Assembly (NCBI RefSeq): GCF_002157225.2
Contig: NZ_CP020038.1
Location: 3,564,501-3,628,500 of the forward strand
Length of the DNA stretch: 64,000 bases
Origin: Agarilytica rhodophyticola
GTDB taxonomy: Bacteria; Pseudomonadota; Gammaproteobacteria; Pseudomonadales; Cellvibrionaceae
Reading direction: 5' to 3'
Below the pieces are notes generated by a model. The model searched no databases and was not told the DNA's origin. It saw only the letters and a list, made by a program, of their open reading frames with translations. The position numbers and the translations under genes are program-made. Shown in pieces: positions 27,135 through 36,088 of this stretch. The stretch's first letter is position 1; each line of letters opens with the position of its first letter.

Positions 27135-30100
27135 ATGAGTATGCAAGATCTATATTTTTCTTTGCCAACACAAAAAAACAGCAAAAAAAAATGGAATCAA
27201 CTAAGTTTTCCTGTGGATAAAGCGTGTGATATTAGACTAATCGCTTCAGTAGCTTTACAACTTGCTAGATTTAGCGGTCAAAGAAAAATTGATATACTAT
27301 TAAAATCAACAACTAATGTATTAGACGAAATTCTTGCTATAGACATAGACATAGAAGAAGCTAATTATCTTGAAGATACGGTCACTGCTGTCGAAACTGC
27401 TCTAAAAAATGCAAGCAATTATGATGTGAAAAGTTTTGATATAGAAAATTATGATACAAAAGATAGTCGTTACCCATTAATAATAGGCGATGTTAGCACT
27501 ATCGATGGTCAGTTTGTTAATATATTCTTCGATGATAATAAAGTAGTTATCAAGTATATTGAGCATCACTTTAATAAAAAAGGAATAGATCTTTTTTTCT
27601 CTGAAATAGAAAACACTTATAAGTCTCAGCGACAGAATTATGCGGATGCTATACAACGGCAAGTTTACCCGGATCCGGAAAACTCTATATCCACATCAAT
27701 TATAGATATTTTTCTTAATCAAGTTGAATTAACACCAGAAAAGATAGCAATTATCGATGATAACGGTGAGCTAAGTTACAGGCAGCTAAATAATTGTGTC
27801 ATGCATCTAGCATCTCAGCTGCAGAAGAATATTAGCGAAGGCGATCATGTTGCCGTTCTATTACCCCGAAGCAGTTATTCATTAATAGCAATGTTAGCAA
27901 TAGCTTACTGTGGCGCGGTTTATGTACCGATGGATAACAAATATCCTATGCCTCACTTGCTACATGTTGTGGAATTAACTAAGCCCGTTATTATTATACA
28001 ATCACAATCGGATGAACGAGTTATTATTGAAGGCAAAAGAAGCCTTGTTATCGAAAATTATTTCTCTAATATAAAAGATATCACAAAAAGAGAGGGATAT
28101 GTTAATAGAACAAAAAGAGATCTATTGCTACCTTTTGCAGTTCTTTTTACCTCCGGATCCACAGGTCGTGCAAAAGCTGTTGTTCACAATCAACTTTCCT
28201 TTCTTTGCCGTTTTTACTGGTTGTGGGATACAGTTCCTTTTAATACTCATGATGTGGTTGCACAGCGAACTACAATAGGCTTCGGCCCGCATATTTGGGA
28301 GTTTTTGGGGGCACTCCTCAAAGGTGTGAAAACTATCGTTTTAACAGATGATACGATTTCAGATTCTACATTGTTACTTACTGCAATTAGAGACAATGGT
28401 ATTACTAGGTTGTCTTTAGTGCCTTCACTCGTAAAACAACTAGTTAACCACGAAAACATAGATGAATACTGCCAGCACTTGCAGCTTTGTTCGATCGCCG
28501 GCGAAGCTATGAGTGTAGATGTACTAAATAGTCTGATTGAAAGATTACCAAATACTAAGTTTTATAATGACTTTGGATCGACCGAAGCGAATTGTTTGTT
28601 TTTCCATCAGTTGAGTCACACTCGCGCACAACGTTTACCTTTGGGTTTACCGAGTAGTGCGGCACGGATATCTATCTTAAATGAAAAATCTCAACCAGTA
28701 CTCCCTTTTCAACCAGGTATTTTGCATGTAGGCGGTCCCACGATGGCACTGGGATACCTCGATGAAAGGGGTAACTTAGAGCCTATTTATCGAAAAAATC
28801 ATGACACTATGGATACTGGTGATGTGGTTTATTACGAACCTTCAGGTGTGGTGATTCCTTTAGGTAGACGAGATAATCTAGTTAAGATACGAGGGATGCG
28901 TGTCGATTTGAAAAATACAGAGTCATTATTAAAAAAAATACTAGGATTAGAGGAACTCTCTTTATCGGTACAAACAACAAAACGAGGAGAAAAACAACTC
29001 ATTGCTTTTTATACTGATCCTAGTAAAGAAGGGCGGATGCTCAAAAAATTAGTAAACAAATCTTTGCCTGAGCATTTTTGCCCAACATATTTTTATTATA
29101 TTGAGAAGTTCCCATTATTAAAAAATGGTAAACTCGATAAGCAGTCACTAATTGCTTTATTAAAAAAGAGAAGTATTAACACTTCGGATTCAATATCAGA
29201 AAGAATACTTGATATCATCTGTGATTTAACTGAACTTCCACTGCGATTAGATAAAAATATAAAAGAAAATATTACTGATCTCGGTATAAATTCTCTTTTA
29301 ATGGCTAGTTTTTTAAAAGAGATAAATAAACAGTTTAAATTAAACTGGCAACTTCCTGACCTTGCTGAGAGAAATTCTATTGAAGCTATAGTAGATTTTA
29401 TAGAGCATAAAGAGGCCAGTTTTAGCGCGAATAGAAAACAAGAAACTATTAGTTTACTAGAAGACGATATTAAATCTATTTGTAGTTTGATTGCGGCTAA
29501 CGATCATATACCTTCGGGAAAACACATATTATTAACCGGTGCCACAGGATTCTTAGGGTGCTTTCTCCTTCGTCATTTATTAGAAACAAGAGATTGTTTT
29601 ATTTATTGTCCAGTGCGGGCCAACTCTGATTTATCCGCTAGGAGTAGATTTAAAAAAAACTTATCAAGATATGGCCTAGATGAGATTAGTGAGTCATCTA
29701 GAGTTAAAGTTTTTTCGGCCTATTTAGATTTCCCCAATTTAGGTCTGCAGGAAGACGAATTTGAGAGTCTCGCCAAATCTATAAATGAGATATTTCATTG
29801 CGCCTCGGAAGTTAATCATATTTATAGCTATAGCTCATTACGTCAAAATCATTTAGCTATGTGGAGTAATCTCACTAATATAATGAATCTATCGAAAATT
29901 AAGGAGTTTCATTTTATATCCTCCATTGCTGCCAATCGAAAGAAAGATGGATTTTGGCCTTCTGAAGATTTGCATAGAGAGGGTAGTGCTGTAAGTTCAG
30001 GTTATGGTCAATGTAAATGGTCAGGAGAACAAATTCTTGAAAAATATAGTAGTCAATATGGTATCAATGTACAGATTTATCGCCTTGGCGAACTATCTGT

Positions 30101-30656
30101 AGATGAAGATTCGGGTATTGGACGAGTGGATGATATTGTACATAACATGTTGGCTCTTTTTAGCGAACTTGAATATTACCCAGCAAACGATAGCATAGAT
30201 GGCCTCGTATTGGATATTTTGCCGGTGGATTGGGCTTGTAAATTTATTTGTAAAGATAAAAAAAATAGTAACGCTCTTAATATTTACAATCTGTCTTCAC
30301 CAAAACCTATTCCACTGAGTCAGTTTCTTAATACGCTTTATATTACCAAATCAAAAAACAAAACAGAGAAACAATGGTTTCTCGATATCCATCAAATTAC
30401 CTTGGATAAAAAATTGAATTTTATAAATGGCTTGTCATTGTTTACTGACACAAGTAACAACTTTCCTCCTTGGTTTGATTATTTTACTCCAATTTTGTTG
30501 GACCAAAGTAACGTTTTATCCGTAATTAAAAGCGAAAATTTAAAACTTCCTTATGCCTCTAATGATAAGGTTAAACAGTATTTAAATAAATTAAACCGTA
30601 ATATAGTGAGTCTAAATAATAAGGATTCACGGCAACCATTTGTGGAGAATCAATGA
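27135..30656 (+). CDS. Adenylation-thiolation-reductase (A-T-R) NRPS-like enzyme
   Basis: A 1173-residue single-module enzyme. Residues 1-175 match nothing I recognise. The A domain (about 185-680) has A3 FTSGSTGRAK (338-347), A5 NDFGSTE (478-484), A7 MDTGD (559-563), A8 GRRDNLVKIRG (577-587) and A10 NGK (664-666). The T domain carries its phosphopantetheine site at S720 (LGINSL). The terminal reductase has TGATGFLG (801-808) and Y957-x3-K961. It should load an acid, hold it as a thioester and release it as aldehyde or alcohol with NAD(P)H. The A4 motif reads FGPHIWE: Gly384 replaces the Asp that grips the alpha-amino group, so the substrate is probably not an alpha-amino acid. 3,4-AHBA fits. 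Overlaps the halogenase gene by 4 bp. Confidence 0.88.
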   Translation: MSMQDLYFSLPTQKNSKKKWNQLSFPVDKACDIRLIASVALQLARFSGQRKIDILLKSTTNVLDEILAIDIDIEEANYLEDTVTAVETALKNASNYDVKSFDIENYDTKDSRYPLIIGDVSTIDGQFVNIFFDDNKVVIKYIEHHFNKKGIDLFFSEIENTYKSQRQNYADAIQRQVYPDPENSISTSIIDIFLNQVELTPEKIAIIDDNGELSYRQLNNCVMHLASQLQKNISEGDHVAVLLPRSSYSLIAMLAIAYCGAVYVPMDNKYPMPHLLHVVELTKPVIIIQSQSDERVIIEGKRSLVIENYFSNIKDITKREGYVNRTKRDLLLPFAVLFTSGSTGRAKAVVHNQLSFLCRFYWLWDTVPFNTHDVVAQRTTIGFGPHIWEFLGALLKGVKTIVLTDDTISDSTLLLTAIRDNGITRLSLVPSLVKQLVNHENIDEYCQHLQLCSIAGEAMSVDVLNSLIERLPNTKFYNDFGSTEANCLFFHQLSHTRAQRLPLGLPSSAARISILNEKSQPVLPFQPGILHVGGPTMALGYLDERGNLEPIYRKNHDTMDTGDVVYYEPSGVVIPLGRRDNLVKIRGMRVDLKNTESLLKKILGLEELSLSVQTTKRGEKQLIAFYTDPSKEGRMLKKLVNKSLPEHFCPTYFYYIEKFPLLKNGKLDKQSLIALLKKRSINTSDSISERILDIICDLTELPLRLDKNIKENITDLGINSLLMASFLKEINKQFKLNWQLPDLAERNSIEAIVDFIEHKEASFSANRKQETISLLEDDIKSICSLIAANDHIPSGKHILLTGATGFLGCFLLRHLLETRDCFIYCPVRANSDLSARSRFKKNLSRYGLDEISESSRVKVFSAYLDFPNLGLQEDEFESLAKSINEIFHCASEVNHIYSYSSLRQNHLAMWSNLTNIMNLSKIKEFHFISSIAANRKKDGFWPSEDLHREGSAVSSGYGQCKWSGEQILEKYSSQYGINVQIYRLGELSVDEDSGIGRVDDIVHNMLALFSELEYYPANDSIDGLVLDILPVDWACKFICKDKKNSNALNIYNLSSPKPIPLSQFLNTLYITKSKNKTEKQWFLDIHQITLDKKLNFINGLSLFTDTSNNFPPWFDYFTPILLDQSNVLSVIKSENLKLPYASNDKVKQYLNKLNRNIVSLNNKDSRQPFVENQ

Positions 30657-32296
30657 AAAATCTTGATATATTATCTGAATATGATGTCACGATTGTAGGT
30701 GGAGGCTTGGCCGGTTCCACGCTAGCTCACCAGATTCGTTTGGATCAAGAAGATCGAAAAATTCTCGTTGTTGAAGCAAATAGCTACCCTTTACCATTAG
30801 CAAAATTTAAAGTAGGGGAGTCCACAGTTGACATGGCTGGGCATTACTTAAAGGATATGCTTGGTTTAAAAAATTATCTTGAAAAAGAGCAATTACCAAA
30901 ATATGGTCTGCGGTTTTTCTTGCCGGCGGTTAATAATACAGATATCACTAAACGTGTCGAAATAGGAAACTTAAAAAGACCCGAATCAAAAAGTTACCAA
31001 ATAGACCGTGGTCATTTTGAAAATCATATGCGCAACCTTCTCCTGGAAGAAAATGTTTCGTTTATTGATTCTGCAAAAATATCAGATATATCTATCGGCC
31101 AACAAAGTGGTTTTCATGAATTTACTTTACGACGAGAAGGTCAAGAAGATAGGAAGGTTAAGTCTCGTTGGCTGATTGATGCTAGTGGACAAGCGCAAAT
31201 TCTTAAAAAGCAGCTTGATTTAACAAAAAACGTAAATTCTAATCATTTTTCGGTGTGGTTTAGAGTCAACGATGAAGTTGAAATTAACGCGCTGTCTAAT
31301 GATCCTGATTGGCTTGAGAAAGTGCCTGAGATTGCAAGAAAATTATGTACAAACCACTTATTAGGAGAAGGCTATTGGATTTGGATTATTCCCTTGTCAG
31401 GAGGTTGCACAAGCATTGGTATTGTGGCTGATTGCGAATACCACAGTATGAATAGTATGAATACACTACCAAAGGCTTTCGCTTGGTTGGATGAACAAGA
31501 ACCTCAATTTTCCAGATATTTGAGGAGCTTTTCTGAAAAGGTTATGGATTTTAAGCGTATGGATAAATTTACTTATAGCGCTAAGCAAGTGTTTTCTTCC
31601 GACCGCTGGGCATTAACAGGGATTGCCGGCACGTTTACAGATCCTTTCTATTCACCTGGAACAGATTTTATCGCTATATCTAATACCCTAATTAATAAAT
31701 TGATAATTGAAGATTTTGAAGGAAAAGACATCAGTTCTAACGCTAAAAACTATGAGCAGATGTTCTTTTCTGGGTTCGACCTTTTATTATCGACCGTCGA
31801 GAATCAATATGGAATTTTCAAACATAATTTGGCTATGTCTTGTAAAGTCTTATGGGATGCTACAACTGCATGGTCGGGCGTAGGTTTAGTTTTTTGTAGT
31901 GATCATTTTACCAATGACAATGTTATTGAGAAAATAGGTGAAGATTTATTTGTAATGTCTCAATTACACACTACCATGCAGCAGGTTTTCCGTCGCTGGA
32001 GTAAAACTATTAGTGATAGAAGTGTATCGGATAGTATTATAGTTGATCGAATAGATAATTTTACCCAACGTTTACAGAACAATTTGACTAAACAGTATGA
32101 CGACGAGTCATTGGTTAAGCAGATCGCTCATAACCGAAATGTTATGTCGACCTTGGCAGTTGATTTATTTAGTTTAGTCGAAGAGAAAAATGTTGAGGAA
32201 ACTGAGATTGCGATACTCGTTGATGGTTATCAACATCAGTCTGAAATATTTGGCGAATTGAAAGAATTATTATTTTATAGCAATAGTGTTAATTGA
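30653..32296 (+). CDS. Flavin-dependent halogenase-like enzyme
   Basis: A 547-residue flavoenzyme with the FAD dinucleotide motif GGGLAGS (16-22), the KVGES motif (53-57) and the WIWIIP form of the halogenase WxWxIP signature (242-247). Phenol and carrier-bound pyrrole halogenases share this layout, with a long variable C terminus. Expected to chlorinate or brominate an activated ring, either free 3,4-AHBA or the ring held on the A-T-R thiolation domain. Bromination is plausible in seawater. FADH2 could come from the nearby flavin or NAD(P)H enzymes. A related non-halogenating monooxygenase cannot be excluded. Confidence 0.8.
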   Translation: MKNLDILSEYDVTIVGGGLAGSTLAHQIRLDQEDRKILVVEANSYPLPLAKFKVGESTVDMAGHYLKDMLGLKNYLEKEQLPKYGLRFFLPAVNNTDITKRVEIGNLKRPESKSYQIDRGHFENHMRNLLLEENVSFIDSAKISDISIGQQSGFHEFTLRREGQEDRKVKSRWLIDASGQAQILKKQLDLTKNVNSNHFSVWFRVNDEVEINALSNDPDWLEKVPEIARKLCTNHLLGEGYWIWIIPLSGGCTSIGIVADCEYHSMNSMNTLPKAFAWLDEQEPQFSRYLRSFSEKVMDFKRMDKFTYSAKQVFSSDRWALTGIAGTFTDPFYSPGTDFIAISNTLINKLIIEDFEGKDISSNAKNYEQMFFSGFDLLLSTVENQYGIFKHNLAMSCKVLWDATTAWSGVGLVFCSDHFTNDNVIEKIGEDLFVMSQLHTTMQQVFRRWSKTISDRSVSDSIIVDRIDNFTQRLQNNLTKQYDDESLVKQIAHNRNVMSTLAVDLFSLVEEKNVEETEIAILVDGYQHQSEIFGELKELLFYSNSVN

Positions 32297-32322
32297 TTTT
32301 AGTATTTTTTGAGGAAAATTTT

Positions 32323-33492
32323 ATGAGTCTTGAGTCAACTAAAGTCCAAGAAAGCCGAGTGGGTGATCGCTTTGCTGATTTCGTTTCACAACATAGAATA
32401 TGGAAAAATCCGTTATTAATTGCGTGTATGGAGAACGAACTAGCTCTTAGCGATTATGGTTTTATAATATCTCAACATTTTTATTATTCTAGAGGTTTTA
32501 CTCGGTTGCTGTCGGCGCTCATGGTAAGTTGTGATAATGATAAATATAGAGCTGAACTTTCCCACAATTTATGGGAAGAAGCAGGGGAGGAAGATCTAGA
32601 AAACCGCCATTCAAATCTCCTTAGGAAAATGCTGTCGAGGGTATTCGGGATTGATAATCCTGATGAAACAAAATTTAACGATTATACGACGAATTACTTT
32701 GATAATTGCCTGAAGTATTTGATCAGTAATGATGCAATTTCGAGTGCTTCATTTATGGGTTGGGGAACCGAAGGTATTGTAGAGAGACTGTATAGTATTT
32801 TCTTCGATGGTTTAGTAAATCTAGGTGTTCCAGAAGAAGAGTTAACGTATCTCAGCCTTCATATGGAGTGTGATGATGAACATGCGGAAATTATTGAAAA
32901 CATTGCACTTGATCAGTGTGGACCCAAACTTGAGTACCATGCTGACAAGATTGAGCAAGCTATTGATAAAGCACTTAGTTTACGAGATAGCTATTTTCTC
33001 GCTATTTATAATGATTTAAATACTATGAAGTTAAGTGGTTTAGTCAAAAGTATAAAGCAGCCAAAGTTAGATATTGAGTTGCCAGCAACACTTAATCATC
33101 ACGCTTCTTTAACACAAGCTGAAGGCGTCAAACTTTATAGTAGTGATCAACAAGATGAAGGGATAAAGTTTCATGTATCTAGGTTTGATTTAGGATGTGA
33201 AGTAATGGATCCTAGACTGTTAGAAATTGCGGTGGGCTCACGTAATGAGGTGCATCGTCACGCCCATGAATCTATATTCTATATTGTGTCAGGCCAAGGA
33301 AATATTCATATTGGAGATAAATCAATCGAGGCTAAAAAAGGAGACATTGTATACGTTCCTAGATGGGTGAGCCACTACAGCGAAAATATCGGTGAAGAGG
33401 CTCTCTGTATCTTTGCGATTACTGATTTCGGATTAACGAACCACTTCCCTAAAAACACAAATAACAGCTATAGAAAGAATAAAAATATGTAA
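32323..33492 (+). CDS. HDO-cupin fusion, SznF-like domain order
   Basis: 389 residues from the ATG at 32323 (TGAGGAAAA upstream); a TTG start at 32293 is less likely. The HDO domain (about 15-235) carries all expected diiron ligands: E86 and H96, E150 (GTEG), and H180-x3-D184-x2-H187. The C-terminal cupin (about 285-375) has a His cluster H311/H313/H315 with E316, plus H351. This order is that of SznF, which N-hydroxylates a guanidine and rearranges it to an N-nitrosourea in streptozotocin synthesis, though SznF has an extra N-terminal domain. Here N-oxygenation of an arylamine, perhaps followed by cupin chemistry, is inferred. Last gene of the main operon. Confidence 0.8.
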   Translation: MSLESTKVQESRVGDRFADFVSQHRIWKNPLLIACMENELALSDYGFIISQHFYYSRGFTRLLSALMVSCDNDKYRAELSHNLWEEAGEEDLENRHSNLLRKMLSRVFGIDNPDETKFNDYTTNYFDNCLKYLISNDAISSASFMGWGTEGIVERLYSIFFDGLVNLGVPEEELTYLSLHMECDDEHAEIIENIALDQCGPKLEYHADKIEQAIDKALSLRDSYFLAIYNDLNTMKLSGLVKSIKQPKLDIELPATLNHHASLTQAEGVKLYSSDQQDEGIKFHVSRFDLGCEVMDPRLLEIAVGSRNEVHRHAHESIFYIVSGQGNIHIGDKSIEAKKGDIVYVPRWVSHYSENIGEEALCIFAITDFGLTNHFPKNTNNSYRKNKNM

Positions 33493-33935
33493 ACAATACG
33501 GCCTCTTTCTCGATAGGCTTGGATGAGGCTGTTCTTCCATATAAAAAACTCATGTTTTACTTCTTTATTATCCGAGTCCCTGCTGTCGTCAATTATTGAT
33601 AAATAATTCGTACACTTTTAAATCACAATGACTTTTCATCATATGCCGATGCTCATTTTTATACTGTGTACTATTAATCATATACGTGACAAAAACTTTA
33701 ATAAAAAACATTGACAGAGGGTACTATCATTTACGCGGCTAATATCTTATTCCGTATTGGCTCGTACAAGCTTTATTCTTGCGAACAAAATTTAAGCAAA
33801 GACAATATAAATGCCTATGTTTTTCATTACGACAATTTGCATTGTCGACAACATAACTTTGCTTCTATGACTATTTTAATTTTGTTTAAAACGGTTAGTA
33901 TTAGATATAATTTTAAAAATAAATAGTGGAGAAAT
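33493..33935. other. Intergenic region after the main biosynthetic operon
   Basis: About 440 bp. A weak GCCTC/GAGGC stem near 33502-33530 may end the main operon. No sigma-54 GG-N10-GC motif is present before the following AhpD-like gene. Confidence 0.5.
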
Positions 33936-34397
33936 TTGATGCAACGAATTGGTTATACCGAAGTTCCAAGTGGTGTTTTTGATGCCATGATGCAAACAGA
34001 AGAATATTTAAAGTCTTCCGATATTGATTTTAAAACACTTGAGCTAATGCGCGTGCGTGTATCTCAGATAAATGGTTGTGCTTATTGTGTCGACATGCAT
34101 TATAAGGAAGCTATAGCAGCAGGGGAGGAGCATCAACGTTTATACTCTCTCACATGCTGGCGGGAGGCACCGTACTATAGTGATCAAGAACGAGCAATAC
34201 TAGCTTGGGCTGAAGCTATTACGGAAGTCAAAGATAATAGTAATGTAGGTATTAGCGAAGACTATAAAGAATTAGAATCATTCCTTTCAAAAAAAGAAAT
34301 TGCCAACCTCACCTTAGCTATATCAGCGATAAATAGCTGGAACCGACTTATGATCGCTTTTGGATTTGAAGCGGGAAATTATGAAGTTTCAAAATAA
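33936..34397 (+). CDS. AhpD-like protein, second cluster copy
   Basis: A 153-residue AhpD/carboxymuconolactone decarboxylase-family protein with NGCAYCVDMHYKEAI (CxxCxxxH) and an INSWNRLMIAFG end. It is clearly a paralogue of 23799-24254. Stands alone between the main operon and the activator gene. Likely a thiol-dependent peroxidase or an enzyme of the pathway; the duplication suggests two distinct jobs or a hetero-oligomer. Confidence 0.8.
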   Translation: MMQRIGYTEVPSGVFDAMMQTEEYLKSSDIDFKTLELMRVRVSQINGCAYCVDMHYKEAIAAGEEHQRLYSLTCWREAPYYSDQERAILAWAEAITEVKDNSNVGISEDYKELESFLSKKEIANLTLAISAINSWNRLMIAFGFEAGNYEVSK

Positions 34398-34442
34398 GTG
34401 CTTTAAAATGAATTGCTATTACTAAGTAGCGGCAATTAAATA

Positions 34443-34466
34443 GTGGCGAGCAATTTATGTCGCCAC
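34443..34466 (+). terminator. Hairpin after second AhpD-like gene
   Basis: Stem GTGGCG / CGCCAC with a 12-nt loop, followed within 10 nt by ATTTTT. Plausible weak terminator. Confidence 0.45.
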
Positions 34467-34556
34467 GTATATCTTATTTTTAAAACACCATCTTAGCAAA
34501 CTACTCCTTGCGTTATCACAAATGATTTAGTTCTTTTTCTATATAATGAGGCCTAT

Positions 34557-35591
34557 ATGAAACTTAATAGCTTATCCAAAGATGTTGGTTTAGAAAATTT
34601 AGTTATTTGCGATGAACATAACCAAAAAGCGACAATCATTGCAAAAAATCCTAAACTTCCATGTGTGATATATGGTGAAACAGGCACAGGAAAAGAAGAG
34701 TTTGCAAAGCTAGTACACAAACGTCGTGAAATAAATTTTGGTCGAACACCCTTTGTTTCTATAAATTGCGCCAATATAGACAACAATCTAGCATCATCAC
34801 TGTTGTTTGGACATGTCAAAGGTTCATTTTCTGGCGCTGGAACAACCACGGAGGGTTTAATTGGCAAAGCTAATGGTGGAATTTTATTTTTAGATGAAAT
34901 CCAAGCGTTATCATTCGAAACGCAGCAGCGAATGTTACGAGTACTGAATGATGGCAGTTACACTAAGTTGGGTGGAACAAAAACTTTATACTCAGAGTTT
35001 CAGGTAATTTGTGCAACTACTAAAGACTTAGATGAAGAAATCGAAAATAATCGCTTCTTGATTGATTTACGATCGCGCTTGCTTGGCATTGAAATTGAAA
35101 TTAAGCCTCTGCGAAATCGTAAAGAAGATATTGCCAGGTTAATTGATATATTTTTCTCTAAAAATAATTTACACCTTGATGAACAAGAGTACAAACGCTT
35201 AGTAGGTATTTGTGAGAGTTATTATTGGCAAGGTAATATACGCCAATTATTTCATGTGCTAACTGCATGGGTTGCACTATGTGACGGAAATTTAGATGTC
35301 GATTTCTTTCCATCTTATAAGAGCATGTTTGCACCTAAAGAGAGTAGTGCTAAAATCGACAAACCTTATAATGAGATAATTGATATTGTTACTAGTGCAA
35401 TATGTTTGAGTATGCCATTAAATGATGCATTAGAAAGAATTGAAAGTTTTATTTTGCGAAATGCAATTCGAGATAGTTATAATCTCACTGATGTCTATCA
35501 GGGAATGAAGCTCAGCCGTAATAATTTTTATATAAAACGACGAAAATACGGTTTAACAGATGAGCACAAACATGAAGAGCTATATTCTTAA
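34557..35591 (+). CDS. Sigma-54 activator without sensor domain (PspF-like)
   Basis: A 344-residue enhancer-binding protein consisting of an AAA+ domain and a C-terminal Fis-type HTH only. Walker A is GETGTGKE (40-47) and Walker B GGILFLDE (107-114). The sigma-54-contacting loop reads GSFSGA (89-94) instead of GAFTGA. The HTH is at about 305-338 (LTDVYQGMKLSRNNFYIKRR). With no receiver or ligand domain it must be controlled by its level or by a partner, as PspF and HrpS are. GAGG 5 bp before the ATG. Its location among three operons with sigma-54 promoters makes it their likely activator. The flavodoxin gene follows after 17 bp. Confidence 0.85.
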   Translation: MKLNSLSKDVGLENLVICDEHNQKATIIAKNPKLPCVIYGETGTGKEEFAKLVHKRREINFGRTPFVSINCANIDNNLASSLLFGHVKGSFSGAGTTTEGLIGKANGGILFLDEIQALSFETQQRMLRVLNDGSYTKLGGTKTLYSEFQVICATTKDLDEEIENNRFLIDLRSRLLGIEIEIKPLRNRKEDIARLIDIFFSKNNLHLDEQEYKRLVGICESYYWQGNIRQLFHVLTAWVALCDGNLDVDFFPSYKSMFAPKESSAKIDKPYNEIIDIVTSAICLSMPLNDALERIESFILRNAIRDSYNLTDVYQGMKLSRNNFYIKRRKYGLTDEHKHEELYS

Positions 35592-35608
35592 ACTATCAGG
35601 TATTCACA

Positions 35609-36088
35609 ATGTTACCAGTGTATTTAATTTTTGGAAGTGTTTATGGAACAGCGGAGATGGTTGCCACAGAAACACTTAGTATTTTTGAAAATAATGGGCT
35701 TGCGGCAAGTATTCTCGATGAAAGTAATTGGCATTTAATAGAAGGTGAAGCTGCATTTGTTGCAATTATTACTTCAACTACTGGAGCTGGGGATCTTCCT
35801 GAAAATATAGAAAAATTTTATCAGCATTACTCAAAAAGTGAAGCGGGTCTGTTGAAAAAAATATCATATTCTGTGTTGGCTCTTGGAGACAGTAGTTACG
35901 GTAATACTTTTTGTATGGCAGGAAAACGTTTAGATGCACTTCTTGGGGAACTAAATGCAACACGTATTAAAGATCTCACTATGATCGATGCCTGTGAAGT
36001 GTTTGACCCAATGGAGGCCGCGGCGCCTTGGGCCGAAAAAATTTCTAGTATACTAGCAGATGAACTAATCGCTGAAGGTTCACTTTGA
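35609..36088 (+). CDS. Flavodoxin-like protein (MioC type)
   Basis: A 159-residue flavodoxin domain. The FMN phosphate loop is GSVYGTAE (about 8-15), and further FMN-binding loops are STTGAGDLPEN and LGDSSYGNTFC. A single-electron carrier in the cytosol. It sits between the activator and a flavin-dependent reductase with a 1-bp-type overlap (TGATG), so it probably feeds electrons to the cluster's HDO, halogenase or reductases. Confidence 0.85.
   Translation: MLPVYLIFGSVYGTAEMVATETLSIFENNGLAASILDESNWHLIEGEAAFVAIITSTTGAGDLPENIEKFYQHYSKSEAGLLKKISYSVLALGDSSYGNTFCMAGKRLDALLGELNATRIKDLTMIDACEVFDPMEAAAPWAEKISSILADELIAEGSL

Noticed and set aside
33711-33926. 71-codon frame just before the second AhpD-like gene.
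   Set aside because: It starts with TTG, has no ribosome site and a composition typical of AT-rich non-coding DNA.
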